Part shown: positions 16,322 to 25,245 of the stretch, piece by piece | Position numbering within the stretch: the first letter of the stretch is position 1 | Layout of the letters: each line of letters begins with the position of its first letter | NCBI RefSeq assembly: GCF_003363715.1 | Contig: NZ_QREV01000035.1 | Location: 1-51,747 of the forward strand | Direction: 5' to 3' | From: Parabacteroides acidifaciens | GTDB lineage: Bacteria; Bacteroidota; Bacteroidia; Bacteroidales; Tannerellaceae | DNA: 51,747 nucleotides | The notes under the pieces: model-generated | What the model was told of the DNA's origin: nothing | Database searches by the model: none | Seen by the model: only the letters and a program-made list of their open reading frames with translations | Program-made: the position numbers and the translations under genes

Positions 16322-18085
16322 TTATGGAAGGATAACCTTGTAATGCTTCTGGAAGTGGGGCGTCTCGATTTGTAAGATATAGATTCCCGGTTTATTGGAA
16401 ACCGGAACGGACGCTGAACCTTCCCGTATCTTTTTATATAAGAGGCAACTTCCACTTATATCGGTGAGTTTGATATATCCCGGCTCCGGTATGTTTTGCA
16501 GGTAAAGCTGTCTGTCTTTTATAAGGTAATGGATATTGCCTGTTTTTAGGTTTGTAAGCCCGGTGCTTTGTTTATCCGGTGCGGGCTCGGCATTGTATGG
16601 GGCTAAAGGGGCGTTTGTCCGTATCATATTGGCTGTTTTGGCGGACAGATCGGACGATACGTTTATATGGGTTTCGGATGAGGCCTTGACGAAGAAGGCG
16701 GAGAATGGCAGTAAAGCATAGTCGCCGTTGAGGGGATAAGCCGTGTAGCCGGAACTGCTGTACACATAAACATATCCGTCCAGCGCCTCATTCTTCTCGA
16801 TTTGTGATAAGGGGAGCGGGGCCGGTAAAGGATTGCCACATAAATACCAGCCGTAGTTCTCCCGGTTCCAGGCGGTCATGCCGGTAGCCAAAGGGATGCT
16901 TAACGTGCCGGTGTTGGCAAAATCTTCGGGAATATCGCCGGGGCGGGAGGAGAACGACAGTGTCTTGTTCGTCGCTTGGCTGTCTAATGCGATCAGATAG
17001 CCTCTGTTCTTTTCAAATATGGGAATGTCATCGGAACGAACCGGAACGACTTCCCAGTTCCCGTTTGGGCGATTGGCCGATGCGCGTTTATCTCCGTTGT
17101 AACACTGGACATACAGGAAGTTCCCTCCGGCATTCGGAGTGCCGTCTTTCTGATTAAAGCGGGAATCTATGCCGGAAGGATAAACATCGAAAGGGAAAGA
17201 TATAAAATACCATTTCCCTGTTTCCTCGAAAGTCTTATGAACGGTTATGCAGTCGGAGATTGCGATTGCTCCTCCCGACTGGATGGAAGCTTCGGCTTCA
17301 AACAGTTCCAAATGATTCGCCATAAATTTTGTTCCCGGGTTGATTTGCAGATTGCCGGAACTGATCGCGGCAGCATTACAATAGGTGTCGGCAGTGATAG
17401 AGACATTTCCCTTTATCAGTGCGCTGCGGTGTCGGAGCGGGGGAAGATGCGACCAGCGGATCGTGTCGTTCCAGTTACCGGTGCCGGTAAAAAGCGAGTG
17501 GGTTGGGATGGTGCCGGATGCAAAGGCGTATTGCAGGCAATAGTAACCATTAGGATCAGTACCGGTAGCAGAAAAGAAATCTATTTTTAACGGAGTGTTT
17601 GGGATGATAAGTGCATTATATGGACATGCGATGTTACTATCAGTGATTTTTGCAATAACCTGTACGGATGTGTCCTTTTCGGTATAGATACGCATGCTTA
17701 GGTTGTTGCCTCTATTCAGATAGTTCCCTCCGTAAAAGATTTCAGCTGTTACATCCGAATAAAGAGTCGGGGTGTATTTTTCAAACCTGACGGCACTTCC
17801 TAAAGGCATTCTTAATCCCATTTTTCCTCCCAGTTTGTCAATGTTGACGGAAGATACGTCGAGAATCTGAGTTCCTCCTTTTGCTGAATATCCCCAATTA
17901 TCCCATTCCGAATCCCCGAATGTCTGTAGCCTGAATGTGTCGGATACAAGCGTATTGTCGCTGCTGTTTACAAAACTTTCCCATGAAGATGGATCGGAAA
18001 CTTGCGCTTGAAGTGAATAACCGGTACCGAAGAATAGAATCTTAACAAGTGCGCATTGAACAAAGTGCATGACTTTCTTTTTCAT
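16322..18085 (-). CDS. Secreted protein with sorting-type C-terminal domain
   Basis: A 587-residue protein. It has an N-terminal signal peptide ending GYSLQAQ. The middle is beta-rich with a segment on sheet-like repeats (KGNVSITADTYCNAAAISSG) resembling autotransporter-like or T9SS cargo beta-helices. The last 75 residues (LYLQNIPEPGYIKLTDISGS to YKVILP) resemble the type A C-terminal sorting domain of Bacteroidetes secretion system 9 cargo. I do not recognise an enzymatic domain. Whether this genome has the secretion machinery is not visible here. It converges on the FAD oxidoreductase and diverges from hflX; a TATATTTG -7 box lies upstream. Confidence 0.75.
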   Translation of the reverse strand: MKKKVMHFVQCALVKILFFGTGYSLQAQVSDPSSWESFVNSSDNTLVSDTFRLQTFGDSEWDNWGYSAKGGTQILDVSSVNIDKLGGKMGLRMPLGSAVRFEKYTPTLYSDVTAEIFYGGNYLNRGNNLSMRIYTEKDTSVQVIAKITDSNIACPYNALIIPNTPLKIDFFSATGTDPNGYYCLQYAFASGTIPTHSLFTGTGNWNDTIRWSHLPPLRHRSALIKGNVSITADTYCNAAAISSGNLQINPGTKFMANHLELFEAEASIQSGGAIAISDCITVHKTFEETGKWYFISFPFDVYPSGIDSRFNQKDGTPNAGGNFLYVQCYNGDKRASANRPNGNWEVVPVRSDDIPIFEKNRGYLIALDSQATNKTLSFSSRPGDIPEDFANTGTLSIPLATGMTAWNRENYGWYLCGNPLPAPLPLSQIEKNEALDGYVYVYSSSGYTAYPLNGDYALLPFSAFFVKASSETHINVSSDLSAKTANMIRTNAPLAPYNAEPAPDKQSTGLTNLKTGNIHYLIKDRQLYLQNIPEPGYIKLTDISGSCLLYKKIREGSASVPVSNKPGIYILQIETPHFQKHYKVILP

Positions 18086-18118
18086 AGTTAATACTATTTT
18101 GGATTGTTATTATGGTTG

Positions 18119-18126
18119 CAAATATA
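18119..18126 (-). promoter_or_regulatory. -7 box for the 16322-18085 gene
   Basis: On the minus strand this reads TATATTTG, matching TAnnTTTG, 33 bases before the 18085 start codon. No convincing -33 element is visible. Confidence 0.5.
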
Positions 18127-18145
18127 CATAAATAATTGAATTTAC

Positions 18146-18153
18146 TATCTTTG
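18146..18153 (+). promoter_or_regulatory. -7 box directly before hflX
   Basis: TATCTTTG is an exact consensus match that ends only four bases before the hflX ATG. A transcript from it would begin at or next to the start codon, implying a leaderless or nearly leaderless message. The ATG itself is well supported by conservation of the N-terminus. Confidence 0.6.
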
Positions 18154-18157
18154 CCGC

Positions 18158-19369
18158 ATGAAAGAATTTATTATATCTGAAGCACAGACAGAAAAGGCCG
18201 TTCTTGTGGGGCTGATTACCCCCGAACAGAACGAACAGAAAGTAAGAGAATACCTGGATGAATTGGCTTTTCTGGCCGATACCGCAGGCGTCGAGGCTGT
18301 GAAACGCTTTTATCAGAAACTGGATTATCCGAACTCCGTTACTTTTGTCGGTTCCGGCAAGTTGCAGGAGATTAAAGAATATGTGGTGGAAAATGAGATC
18401 GGGTTGGTGATATTCGATGACGAACTTTCCGCCAAGCAATTGCGCAACATCGAGAAAGAGCTGCAGGTGAAGATACTGGACCGTACGAACCTGATCTTGG
18501 ATATCTTTGCCAGTCGCGCGCAGACCGCCCACGCCAAGACACAGGTGGAATTGGCACAGTATAAATATATGCTGCCGCGCCTGACCCGTCTGTGGACGCA
18601 CCTGGAACGTCAGCGAGGCGGTGTCGGTATGCGCGGACCGGGTGAGACGCAGTTGGAGACGGATAAACGTATTATCCTGGATAAGATATCCAAGTTGAAG
18701 CGTGACCTGGTTGAAATAGACAAGCAGAAGAGCGTGCAGCGGAAGAACCGCGGCAAGATGGTTCGTGTCGCCCTGGTCGGATATACCAACGTCGGGAAGT
18801 CCACTTTGATGAATCAGCTCAGCAAAAGCGAGGTGTTTGCCGAAAACAAACTGTTTGCGACATTAGACACGACTGTACGCAAAGTGATTGTCGACAACCT
18901 GCCTTTCCTGCTGTCCGATACTGTCGGCTTTATCCGTAAGTTGCCGACCGAGCTGGTCGAATCCTTCAAGTCGACTCTGGATGAGGTGCGTGAGGCCGAT
19001 TTGCTGGTCCATGTCGTTGATATTTCCCATCCGACATTCGAGGAACAGATCGAAGTGGTGAACCGTACGCTGTCAGAGATCGACAAGACGGAGAAGCCGA
19101 TGATTATGGTGTTCAACAAGATCGACGCTTTCACTTTCGTACCGAAGGAGGAAGACGACCTGACACCGCGTACGCGCGAGAATATCGACTTGGATGAATT
19201 GAAACGTACGTGGATGAACAAGATGCAGGACAACTGTATCTTTATCTCGGCCAAGGAGCGGACCAATATCGATGCCCTTAAAACCTTGTTGTACGAACGG
19301 GTGAAGCAAATTCATATTACCCGTTTCCCTTATAACGATTTCCTGTTCCAACAATATGACGAAGAATGA
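18158..19369 (+). CDS. hflX: GTPase HflX, ribosome-associated
   Basis: A 403-residue GTPase. The N-terminal HflX domain covers about residues 1-195, with the family signature RGGVGMRGPGETQLETDKR. The G domain has the P-loop GYTNVGKS at 208-215, DTVGF as G3 and NKID as G4. HflX binds the 50S subunit and splits or rescues stalled ribosomes under stress. Its stop codon overlaps the start of the DUF4954 gene by four bases (ATGA), so the two are probably translated together. Confidence 0.95.
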   Translation: MKEFIISEAQTEKAVLVGLITPEQNEQKVREYLDELAFLADTAGVEAVKRFYQKLDYPNSVTFVGSGKLQEIKEYVVENEIGLVIFDDELSAKQLRNIEKELQVKILDRTNLILDIFASRAQTAHAKTQVELAQYKYMLPRLTRLWTHLERQRGGVGMRGPGETQLETDKRIILDKISKLKRDLVEIDKQKSVQRKNRGKMVRVALVGYTNVGKSTLMNQLSKSEVFAENKLFATLDTTVRKVIVDNLPFLLSDTVGFIRKLPTELVESFKSTLDEVREADLLVHVVDISHPTFEEQIEVVNRTLSEIDKTEKPMIMVFNKIDAFTFVPKEEDDLTPRTRENIDLDELKRTWMNKMQDNCIFISAKERTNIDALKTLLYERVKQIHITRFPYNDFLFQQYDEE

Positions 19370-21363
19370 TTGATACTGAAGATTTGAGGAAACTGCGACC
19401 GCAGGAAATTGCAGCATTGGAGGCAAACGGCTGTAGTGCAGAAAGCTGGGATAACATATGGGTTGTTAGTGCTTTCAGAGGCGAATATGTGGTTAATGTT
19501 CGCTTTTCCGGGCTTATCGTATTAGGTCTTTTCAAGAAAGAGTTTACGTTTCCGGGCGGGGTGAAGAAGCATAGCGGTATTCGAAATGCAACTTTGCATA
19601 ATTGTCAGGTAGGGAATAATACGTTGATAGAGGATGTGCATAATTATATAGCCAATTACGTTATCGGCGATGAATGTATTATTCAAAATGTAAACGTAAT
19701 GATTGTTGAAGGAGAAGCCTCTTTTGGGAATAATGTTTTGGTCTCTGTCTTGAATGAGACAGGAGGACGTGAAGTTCCTATTTATGGAGGTTTGTCTGCT
19801 TCGTTGGCTTATCTGATCGCATTATACCGGCATCGTCCTGAATTGATAGACAGGTTGCAGTCGTTAATTGCGAAATATGCTGAAGATGTGTCTTTGGAAT
19901 ATGGTATTGTTGGTGATTATGTGAAAATCACCAATGTGGGGACACTTCGGAGCGTATGGATTGGTGATTATGCGACGGTTGAAAACTGTACCCGGCTTGC
20001 TAATGGTACGATACGGAGTAACGAAAAGGCTCCGACTTATATTGGCGACAGTGTGATTGCCGAAGACTTTATCATCTCTTCCGGCGCTGTTGTTGCCGAT
20101 GCGGCCAAGATCATCCGTTGCTTTATCGGGCAGGCTTGTCATGTGACGCATAACTTCTCGGCTCACGATTCCCTTCTGTTCAGTAATTGCACCTTCGAGA
20201 ACGGGGAGGCCTGCGCTATCTTTGCCGGGCCGTTTACGGTTTCGATGCATAAGAGCAGTCTGCTGATTGCCGGGATGTATTCGTTCCTGAATGCCGGTAG
20301 CGGTTCGAACCAGAGTAACCATATGTATAAGTTGGGTCCGATCCATCAGGGAATCGTGGAGCGCGGCTCTAAAACAACCAGCGATTCTTATATCCTGTGG
20401 CCGGCGCGTGTCGGCGCTTTCTCTCTTGTGATGGGACGCCATCATCATCATAGCGACACGTCGGATATGCCGTTCTCCTATCTGATAGAGAAGGATGATG
20501 AAACCTATCTGGTGCCAGGTGTGAACCTGCGCAGTGTCGGGACGATCCGTGATGCGCAGAAATGGCCGAAGCGTGATAAGCGTACAGACCCGGAACGCCT
20601 GGATATGATCAACTACAACCTGCTTAGTCCGTACACGATCTATAAGATGATGAAGGCTGTCGGAATCCTGAAGAACCTCCAGGAGCTGGTGGGCGAAACA
20701 TCCGAGGTCTATTATTACCAGAACACCCGTATCAAAGGCTCTTCTTTGCGGACTGCCCTTGAACTCTACGGAATGGCTATCAATAAGTTCTTGGGCAATT
20801 CGCTGATTAAACGCTTGGAAGGGACGCTATTCCGCTCTATGGATGAGGTCTGGGCGCAATTGAAACCGACCTCTGCGGAAGGCCGGGGCGAATGGCTGGA
20901 CCTTTCCGGATTGATCCTTCCGAGGGAAGAGTTGGATAAGTTGATCCAAAAGATCGAGAATGGAGACATTCATTCGCTTGATGAGATCGAACGATTCTTC
21001 GCAACGATGCACAGCCGTTACTATGATATGGAGTGGACATGGGCATACGATAAACTTGAAGAATATTACGGCATCAGCCTCTCGTCCATATCAGCAGAGC
21101 AAATCATCGAGCTTGTCCGCCGCTGGCAGGACTCTGTGATCGGGTTGGACAACCTGCTTTACAAAGATGCAAAGAAAGAATTTTCCCTGACATCCATGAC
21201 CGGCTTTGGCGTAGACGGCTCGGACAAAGAAAAACAGGAAGACTTCGAAGGCGTACGCGGCGCATTCGAAAGCAACCCGTTTGTAACAGCCGTCAAAGAA
21301 CATATCATTGCCAAACGTGCTTTGGGGGATGAATTGATTGATAGAATAACTCCGTTGATGTAA
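19366..21363 (+). CDS. DUF4954 family protein with beta-helix repeats
   Basis: A 665-residue cytoplasmic protein; no signal peptide. The first 400 residues contain many hexapeptide-like turns (for example GNNTLIEDVHNYIANYVIGD and IGDSVIAEDFIISSGAVVAD), pointing to a left-handed beta-helix as in acyl- or nucleotidyl-transferases. Residues 359-362 are four consecutive His after GR, a possible metal or active site. The last 200 residues are helical and charged. I assign it to DUF4954, found in Bacteroidales, with no known function. The four-base overlap with hflX implies translational coupling. Confidence 0.8.
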   Translation: MIDTEDLRKLRPQEIAALEANGCSAESWDNIWVVSAFRGEYVVNVRFSGLIVLGLFKKEFTFPGGVKKHSGIRNATLHNCQVGNNTLIEDVHNYIANYVIGDECIIQNVNVMIVEGEASFGNNVLVSVLNETGGREVPIYGGLSASLAYLIALYRHRPELIDRLQSLIAKYAEDVSLEYGIVGDYVKITNVGTLRSVWIGDYATVENCTRLANGTIRSNEKAPTYIGDSVIAEDFIISSGAVVADAAKIIRCFIGQACHVTHNFSAHDSLLFSNCTFENGEACAIFAGPFTVSMHKSSLLIAGMYSFLNAGSGSNQSNHMYKLGPIHQGIVERGSKTTSDSYILWPARVGAFSLVMGRHHHHSDTSDMPFSYLIEKDDETYLVPGVNLRSVGTIRDAQKWPKRDKRTDPERLDMINYNLLSPYTIYKMMKAVGILKNLQELVGETSEVYYYQNTRIKGSSLRTALELYGMAINKFLGNSLIKRLEGTLFRSMDEVWAQLKPTSAEGRGEWLDLSGLILPREELDKLIQKIENGDIHSLDEIERFFATMHSRYYDMEWTWAYDKLEEYYGISLSSISAEQIIELVRRWQDSVIGLDNLLYKDAKKEFSLTSMTGFGVDGSDKEKQEDFEGVRGAFESNPFVTAVKEHIIAKRALGDELIDRITPLM

Positions 21364-21374
21364 TATCTTTGAAG

Positions 21375-22271
21375 TTATTTATTTCTCGGATGATGTTCCA
21401 GTATCTCTTTCCGGAGGAATTGGCGGTCGATATGCGTGTATATTTCGGTGGTGGTGATCTTTTCGTGCCCCAGCATTTCCTGGATCGCGAGCAGATTGGC
21501 GCCGCCTTCCAACAGATGGGTTGCGAATGAGTGGCGGAACGTATGCGGGCTTACATTCTTCTTGATCCCGGCCAGTTCCGTCTGCTGCTTGATGATATGG
21601 AAAACCATAATTCGCGACAAGCCCGTACCCCGACGGCTCAGGAACAGGATATCTTCAAATCCTTTCTTTACGGGAACATGGTTACGGTCATACAGGTAGT
21701 TCTTAATTTCCTTTATCGCGACTTTCGAGATCGGAACCAAGCGTTGTTTGCTCCCTTTCCCTTCCACCTTGATAAATCCTTCATCGAAATAAACGTCTGT
21801 GAAACGCAGCGTTATCAGTTCCGATACGCGCAGGCCGCAACTGTACAGCACTTCGAGCATCGCCCGGTTCCGTTGCCCTTCCGGTAGCGTTAGGTCGATC
21901 GTGTCGAGGATGCTGTTTATCTCGTTGACAGTTAGGACTTCGGGCAGCTTCAGCCCGATCTTGGGCGATTCTAACAATTCGGTCGGATCGATTGTTATAT
22001 AATCGTCGAGGAACAGGAACCGGTAGAATGATTTGATACCCGAAATGATCCTTGCCTGCGAGCGTGGATGGATGCCGATGTCACGGAGCCGGGCGACGAA
22101 CTGTTGCAGGTCGTCATAGGTGACCTCTTCATACTTCTTACCTTCACTTTCGACGAAGTTTGTCAGTTTGTCGAGGTCTGTCAGGTAAGCGTCGATTGAG
22201 TTGGGCGAAAGTGCTTTCTCCAGACGGAGATAAGTCTTGTATCGTTCTATTTTGTCATTCTCTTGATGCAT
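21375..22271 (-). CDS. xerD: Tyrosine recombinase XerD
   Basis: A 298-residue tyrosine recombinase with the usual two domains: an N-terminal SAM-like core-binding domain (to about residue 90) and the catalytic domain. Catalytic residues are seen in CGLRVSEL, SPHTFRHSFATHLL, GHEKITTTEIYTH. With a XerC-type partner it resolves chromosome dimers at dif; size and sequence favour this over an integrase or promoter invertase. It converges with the DUF4954 gene and is divergent from aroQ, a neighbourhood seen in other Bacteroidales. Confidence 0.9.
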   Translation of the reverse strand: MHQENDKIERYKTYLRLEKALSPNSIDAYLTDLDKLTNFVESEGKKYEEVTYDDLQQFVARLRDIGIHPRSQARIISGIKSFYRFLFLDDYITIDPTELLESPKIGLKLPEVLTVNEINSILDTIDLTLPEGQRNRAMLEVLYSCGLRVSELITLRFTDVYFDEGFIKVEGKGSKQRLVPISKVAIKEIKNYLYDRNHVPVKKGFEDILFLSRRGTGLSRIMVFHIIKQQTELAGIKKNVSPHTFRHSFATHLLEGGANLLAIQEMLGHEKITTTEIYTHIDRQFLRKEILEHHPRNK

Positions 22272-22288
22272 GATTCATAATTCTTTAC

Positions 22289-22296
22289 TATCTTTG
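22289..22296 (+). promoter_or_regulatory. -7 box for the aroQ-pyk operon
   Basis: TATCTTTG matches the Bacteroidetes consensus and lies 53 bases before the aroQ ATG, in the divergent gap to xerD. It probably drives aroQ, pyk and the closely spaced genes up to 26481. Confidence 0.6.
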
Positions 22297-22349
22297 CCGG
22301 ATATTTTCTGCCCGTACAAGGTAGTGCAAAGGTAATAAATTACAGCAAA

Positions 22350-22766
22350 ATGAAGAAGATTCAGATCATCAACGGCCCTAATCTTAATCTGTTAGGCAAG
22401 CGCGAACCGACAGTCTACGGAAATGCTTCCTTTGAAGGTTATCTGAGTGAATTACGTGCTAAGTATCCGCAATGTGAAATTGCTTACTTCCAGAGCAATG
22501 TGGAAGGCGAGATGATAAACAAAATCCATGAGGTCGGCTTCGATTACGACGGGATTATTATGAATGCAGGCGCTTATACGCATACTTCCATCGCGCTGCA
22601 CGATGCTATAAAAGCTGTAACGACCCCGGTTGTGGAGGTGCATATCTCAAACGTACATGCCCGCGAATCCTTCCGTCATGTCTCCATGATTTCAGCAGCC
22701 TGCAAGGGCGTGATCTTAGGATTCGGACTGGATTCATACCGGTTGGCTCTCGAATCGTTCCTGTAA
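22350..22766 (+). CDS. aroQ: Type II 3-dehydroquinate dehydratase
   Basis: A 138-residue enzyme of the shikimate pathway converting 3-dehydroquinate to 3-dehydroshikimate. Family motifs are NGPNLNLLGKREPTVYG at the start (with the catalytic Tyr), NAGAYTHTSIALHDAI, and EVHISNVHARESFRHVS (with the catalytic His). Length is typical of the small dodecameric type II enzymes. It begins a plus-strand operon with pyk 43 bp downstream. Confidence 0.96.
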   Translation: MKKIQIINGPNLNLLGKREPTVYGNASFEGYLSELRAKYPQCEIAYFQSNVEGEMINKIHEVGFDYDGIIMNAGAYTHTSIALHDAIKAVTTPVVEVHISNVHARESFRHVSMISAACKGVILGFGLDSYRLALESFL

Positions 22767-22809
22767 TAGTGATTAATAGGTAAAAATAATAGGTAAATAT
22801 TTAGGTTAT

Positions 22810-24264
22810 ATGTTAAAGCATACGAAGATTGTTGCTACCATTTCCGACCAGCGTTGTGAGGTCGAATTTATCGACTCGTTGTATAAGGCGGGAATGAATG
22901 TTGTGCGCCTCAATACGGCTCACATGGCGGAAGAAGGATTGACTAAAGTGGTGACTAATGCCCGGGCGGTGTCCGGTCGCATCGGTATCCTGATGGATAC
23001 GAAAGGGCCGGAAGTGCGTACTACGATTTCGCAGGCCCCGATTCCTTTTACAACCGGAGAGCTGGTGAAGATTATGGGGAATCCGGATATGGAAACTTCG
23101 CATGATTGTATTTGTGTCTCTTACCGGAATTTCGTGAACGACTTGGCTGTCGGCAGTGACATCCTGATCGATGACGGAGACCTGGAACTGAAAGTGACGG
23201 AAAAGAAAGACGACTATCTGGTTTGCGAAGTACAAAACGACGCCACCTTAGGAAGCCGTAAAAGTGTGAACGTGCCGGGCGTACGTATCAATCTCCCTTC
23301 CCTGACGGAGAAAGACCGCAAGAATATCCTTTGGGCCATTGATAACGACCTGGATTTTATCGCCCACTCCTTTGTCCGTAACCGGCAGGATGTACTGGAT
23401 ATCCAGCGTATCCTGGACGAGCACAACAGCCCGATCAAGATTATCGCCAAGATCGAGAACCAGGAAGGTGTCGACAATATAGACGAGATTCTGGAAGTCG
23501 CTTACGGTATCATGATCGCCCGCGGTGACTTAGGTATCGAGGTGCCGGCCGAAAAGATTCCGGGTATCCAGCGTGTTCTGATCCGTAAATGCGTGGAAAT
23601 GAAAAAGCCGGTTATCGTGGCTACCCAGATGCTTCACTCTATGATCAATAACCCGCGTCCTACCCGTGCGGAGGTGACGGATATCGCCAATGCAATCTAT
23701 TACCGTACGGATGCCTTGATGCTGAGCGGTGAAACGGCTTACGGCAAATATCCTCTCGAAGCGGTCCAGACGATGACGAAGGTGGCTCGTGAGGCCGAAA
23801 AGACAAAGTTGGCTGCCAATGATATCCGTGTTCCTATCGAAGGAAACGACTTGGATGTCACCTCTTTCCTGGCAAAGCAGGCGGTTAAGTCTTCCACTAA
23901 ATTGCATGTGAAAGCGATTATTACCGATAGTTATACCGGACGTACAGCCCGCTACCTGGCAGCATTCCGCGGAACATCTACCGTATTTGCCATTTGCTAC
24001 AACCCTCGTGTGATGCGTATGTTGTCTCTCTCTTATGGCGTATGGGCCGTTTATCAGCCTTACAATGACAGCCGCCGCGGTTATTTCTTCCAGGCGTTGA
24101 ACGAGATGATCAAGAGCGGACGTATCACACGCAACAACATGGTGGCCTACCTGAGTGGTAGCTTCGGTGAGGGAGGTGGAACAAGCTTCCTTGAAATCAA
24201 CAACGTAGGAAAGGTGTTGGATGCCGGAAACAACTATCAGTTGCCGACGTTTAAGGAAGTATGA
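22810..24264 (+). CDS. pyk: Pyruvate kinase
   Basis: A 484-residue glycolytic enzyme making pyruvate and ATP from phosphoenolpyruvate and ADP. The N-terminus HTKIVATISDQRCEVEFI is the family start. KIIAKIENQEG holds the catalytic Lys, and MIARGDLGIEVP is the signature with the metal-binding residue. A B domain and a C-terminal domain are both complete. The stop codon overlaps the next gene by four bases (ATGA). Confidence 0.96.
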   Translation: MLKHTKIVATISDQRCEVEFIDSLYKAGMNVVRLNTAHMAEEGLTKVVTNARAVSGRIGILMDTKGPEVRTTISQAPIPFTTGELVKIMGNPDMETSHDCICVSYRNFVNDLAVGSDILIDDGDLELKVTEKKDDYLVCEVQNDATLGSRKSVNVPGVRINLPSLTEKDRKNILWAIDNDLDFIAHSFVRNRQDVLDIQRILDEHNSPIKIIAKIENQEGVDNIDEILEVAYGIMIARGDLGIEVPAEKIPGIQRVLIRKCVEMKKPVIVATQMLHSMINNPRPTRAEVTDIANAIYYRTDALMLSGETAYGKYPLEAVQTMTKVAREAEKTKLAANDIRVPIEGNDLDVTSFLAKQAVKSSTKLHVKAIITDSYTGRTARYLAAFRGTSTVFAICYNPRVMRMLSLSYGVWAVYQPYNDSRRGYFFQALNEMIKSGRITRNNMVAYLSGSFGEGGGTSFLEINNVGKVLDAGNNYQLPTFKEV

Positions 24265-24884
24265 CTTTAGACGAATATATCCTTTCTCATAGTGACGAAG
24301 AAGGTGCACTGCTCGCGGCTCTGGACCGCGATGCGAATGTGAACCTGCTTCGTCCGCGTATGTTGTCGGGGCATTTGCAGGGGCGGATTCTGAAGATGTT
24401 TTGCCGGATGCTTCGTCCCCGCCGTGTGCTCGAGATCGGGACCTATACGGGTTATGCTACCCTTTGTATGGCGGAAGGGGTGGAAGAGGATGCTTTGATC
24501 CACACGCTCGAGATCAACGACGAGATGGAAGATTTCATTATGAAGTACCTGACGCAGTCGCCCCACCGGGATAAGATAAAAGTCCATTTCGGCGATGCCC
24601 TCGAAATCATTCCGACGTTGGATGAGACATTCGATCTTGTCTTTATCGATGCCGACAAACGGTTGTATTCGGACTATTTCGACCTTGTGTTTCCGAAGGT
24701 GCGCCCCGGTGGACTGATCCTTGCCGACAATACGTTGTGGGACGGCCATGTGATAGAAGATCATCCGAAGGATAAACAAACACTGGGTATTCTTAGTTTT
24801 AATGATAAAATCAAAGAAGACCCGCGTATTGAAAAAGTTATCTTACCTTTGCGTGACGGCCTTACTATGATCTGGAAAAAATAA
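24261..24884 (+). CDS. Class I SAM-dependent O-methyltransferase
   Basis: A 207-residue methyltransferase of the catechol-O-methyltransferase-like group. The S-adenosylmethionine motif VLEIGTYTGYATLCMAEG starts near residue 55. DLVFIDADKRLYSDY and LILADNTLWDGHV carry the usual metal-binding acids. The substrate may be a small phenol or, as in the TrmR subgroup, a tRNA wobble uridine; sequence alone does not decide. The start overlaps the pyk stop by four bases, and rbfA follows after 14 bp. Confidence 0.85.
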   Translation: MTLDEYILSHSDEEGALLAALDRDANVNLLRPRMLSGHLQGRILKMFCRMLRPRRVLEIGTYTGYATLCMAEGVEEDALIHTLEINDEMEDFIMKYLTQSPHRDKIKVHFGDALEIIPTLDETFDLVFIDADKRLYSDYFDLVFPKVRPGGLILADNTLWDGHVIEDHPKDKQTLGILSFNDKIKEDPRIEKVILPLRDGLTMIWKK

Positions 24885-24898
24885 AGCAGTAAGAAATT

Positions 24899-25234
24899 AT
24901 GGAAAGTACAAGATTAAGTAAAATAGAACGCCTCCTGCAAAAGGAGTTGAGTGATATCTTTCAGAAACAGACACAGGCCATGCATGGTGTTCTGATTTCG
25001 GTGAGTGTGGTACGTGTCAGCCCGGACCTGAGTGTCGCACGTGCCTATCTGAGCATCTTCCCGTCTGAAAAGTCGAAGGAATTGCTCGAGAATATCCGGA
25101 CAAATACGAAGGCGATCCGTTTCGACCTGGGACAGCGCATCCGTCAGCAAGTCCGTAAGATTCCCGAACTGACATTCTTTATCGATGACTCATTAGATTA
25201 TATCGAGAATATTGATAATCTGTTGAAAAAGTAA
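24899..25234 (+). CDS. rbfA: Ribosome-binding factor A
   Basis: A 111-residue KH-fold protein that binds late 30S precursors during maturation of the 16S rRNA 5' end. The start RLSKIERLLQKELSDIFQ and the SPDLSVARAYLSIFPS segment are typical. Length is normal. It lies between the O-methyltransferase and permease genes in the aroQ-pyk operon. Confidence 0.94.
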   Translation: MESTRLSKIERLLQKELSDIFQKQTQAMHGVLISVSVVRVSPDLSVARAYLSIFPSEKSKELLENIRTNTKAIRFDLGQRIRQQVRKIPELTFFIDDSLDYIENIDNLLKK

Positions 25235-25245
25235 AAGCTACCGCG

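Noticed and set aside
21375-22271. XerD as the enzyme that flips the promoter segment
   Set aside because: Its size, motifs and neighbourhood fit housekeeping XerD, and the repeat core resembles serine-invertase sites; not excluded, but unsupported.
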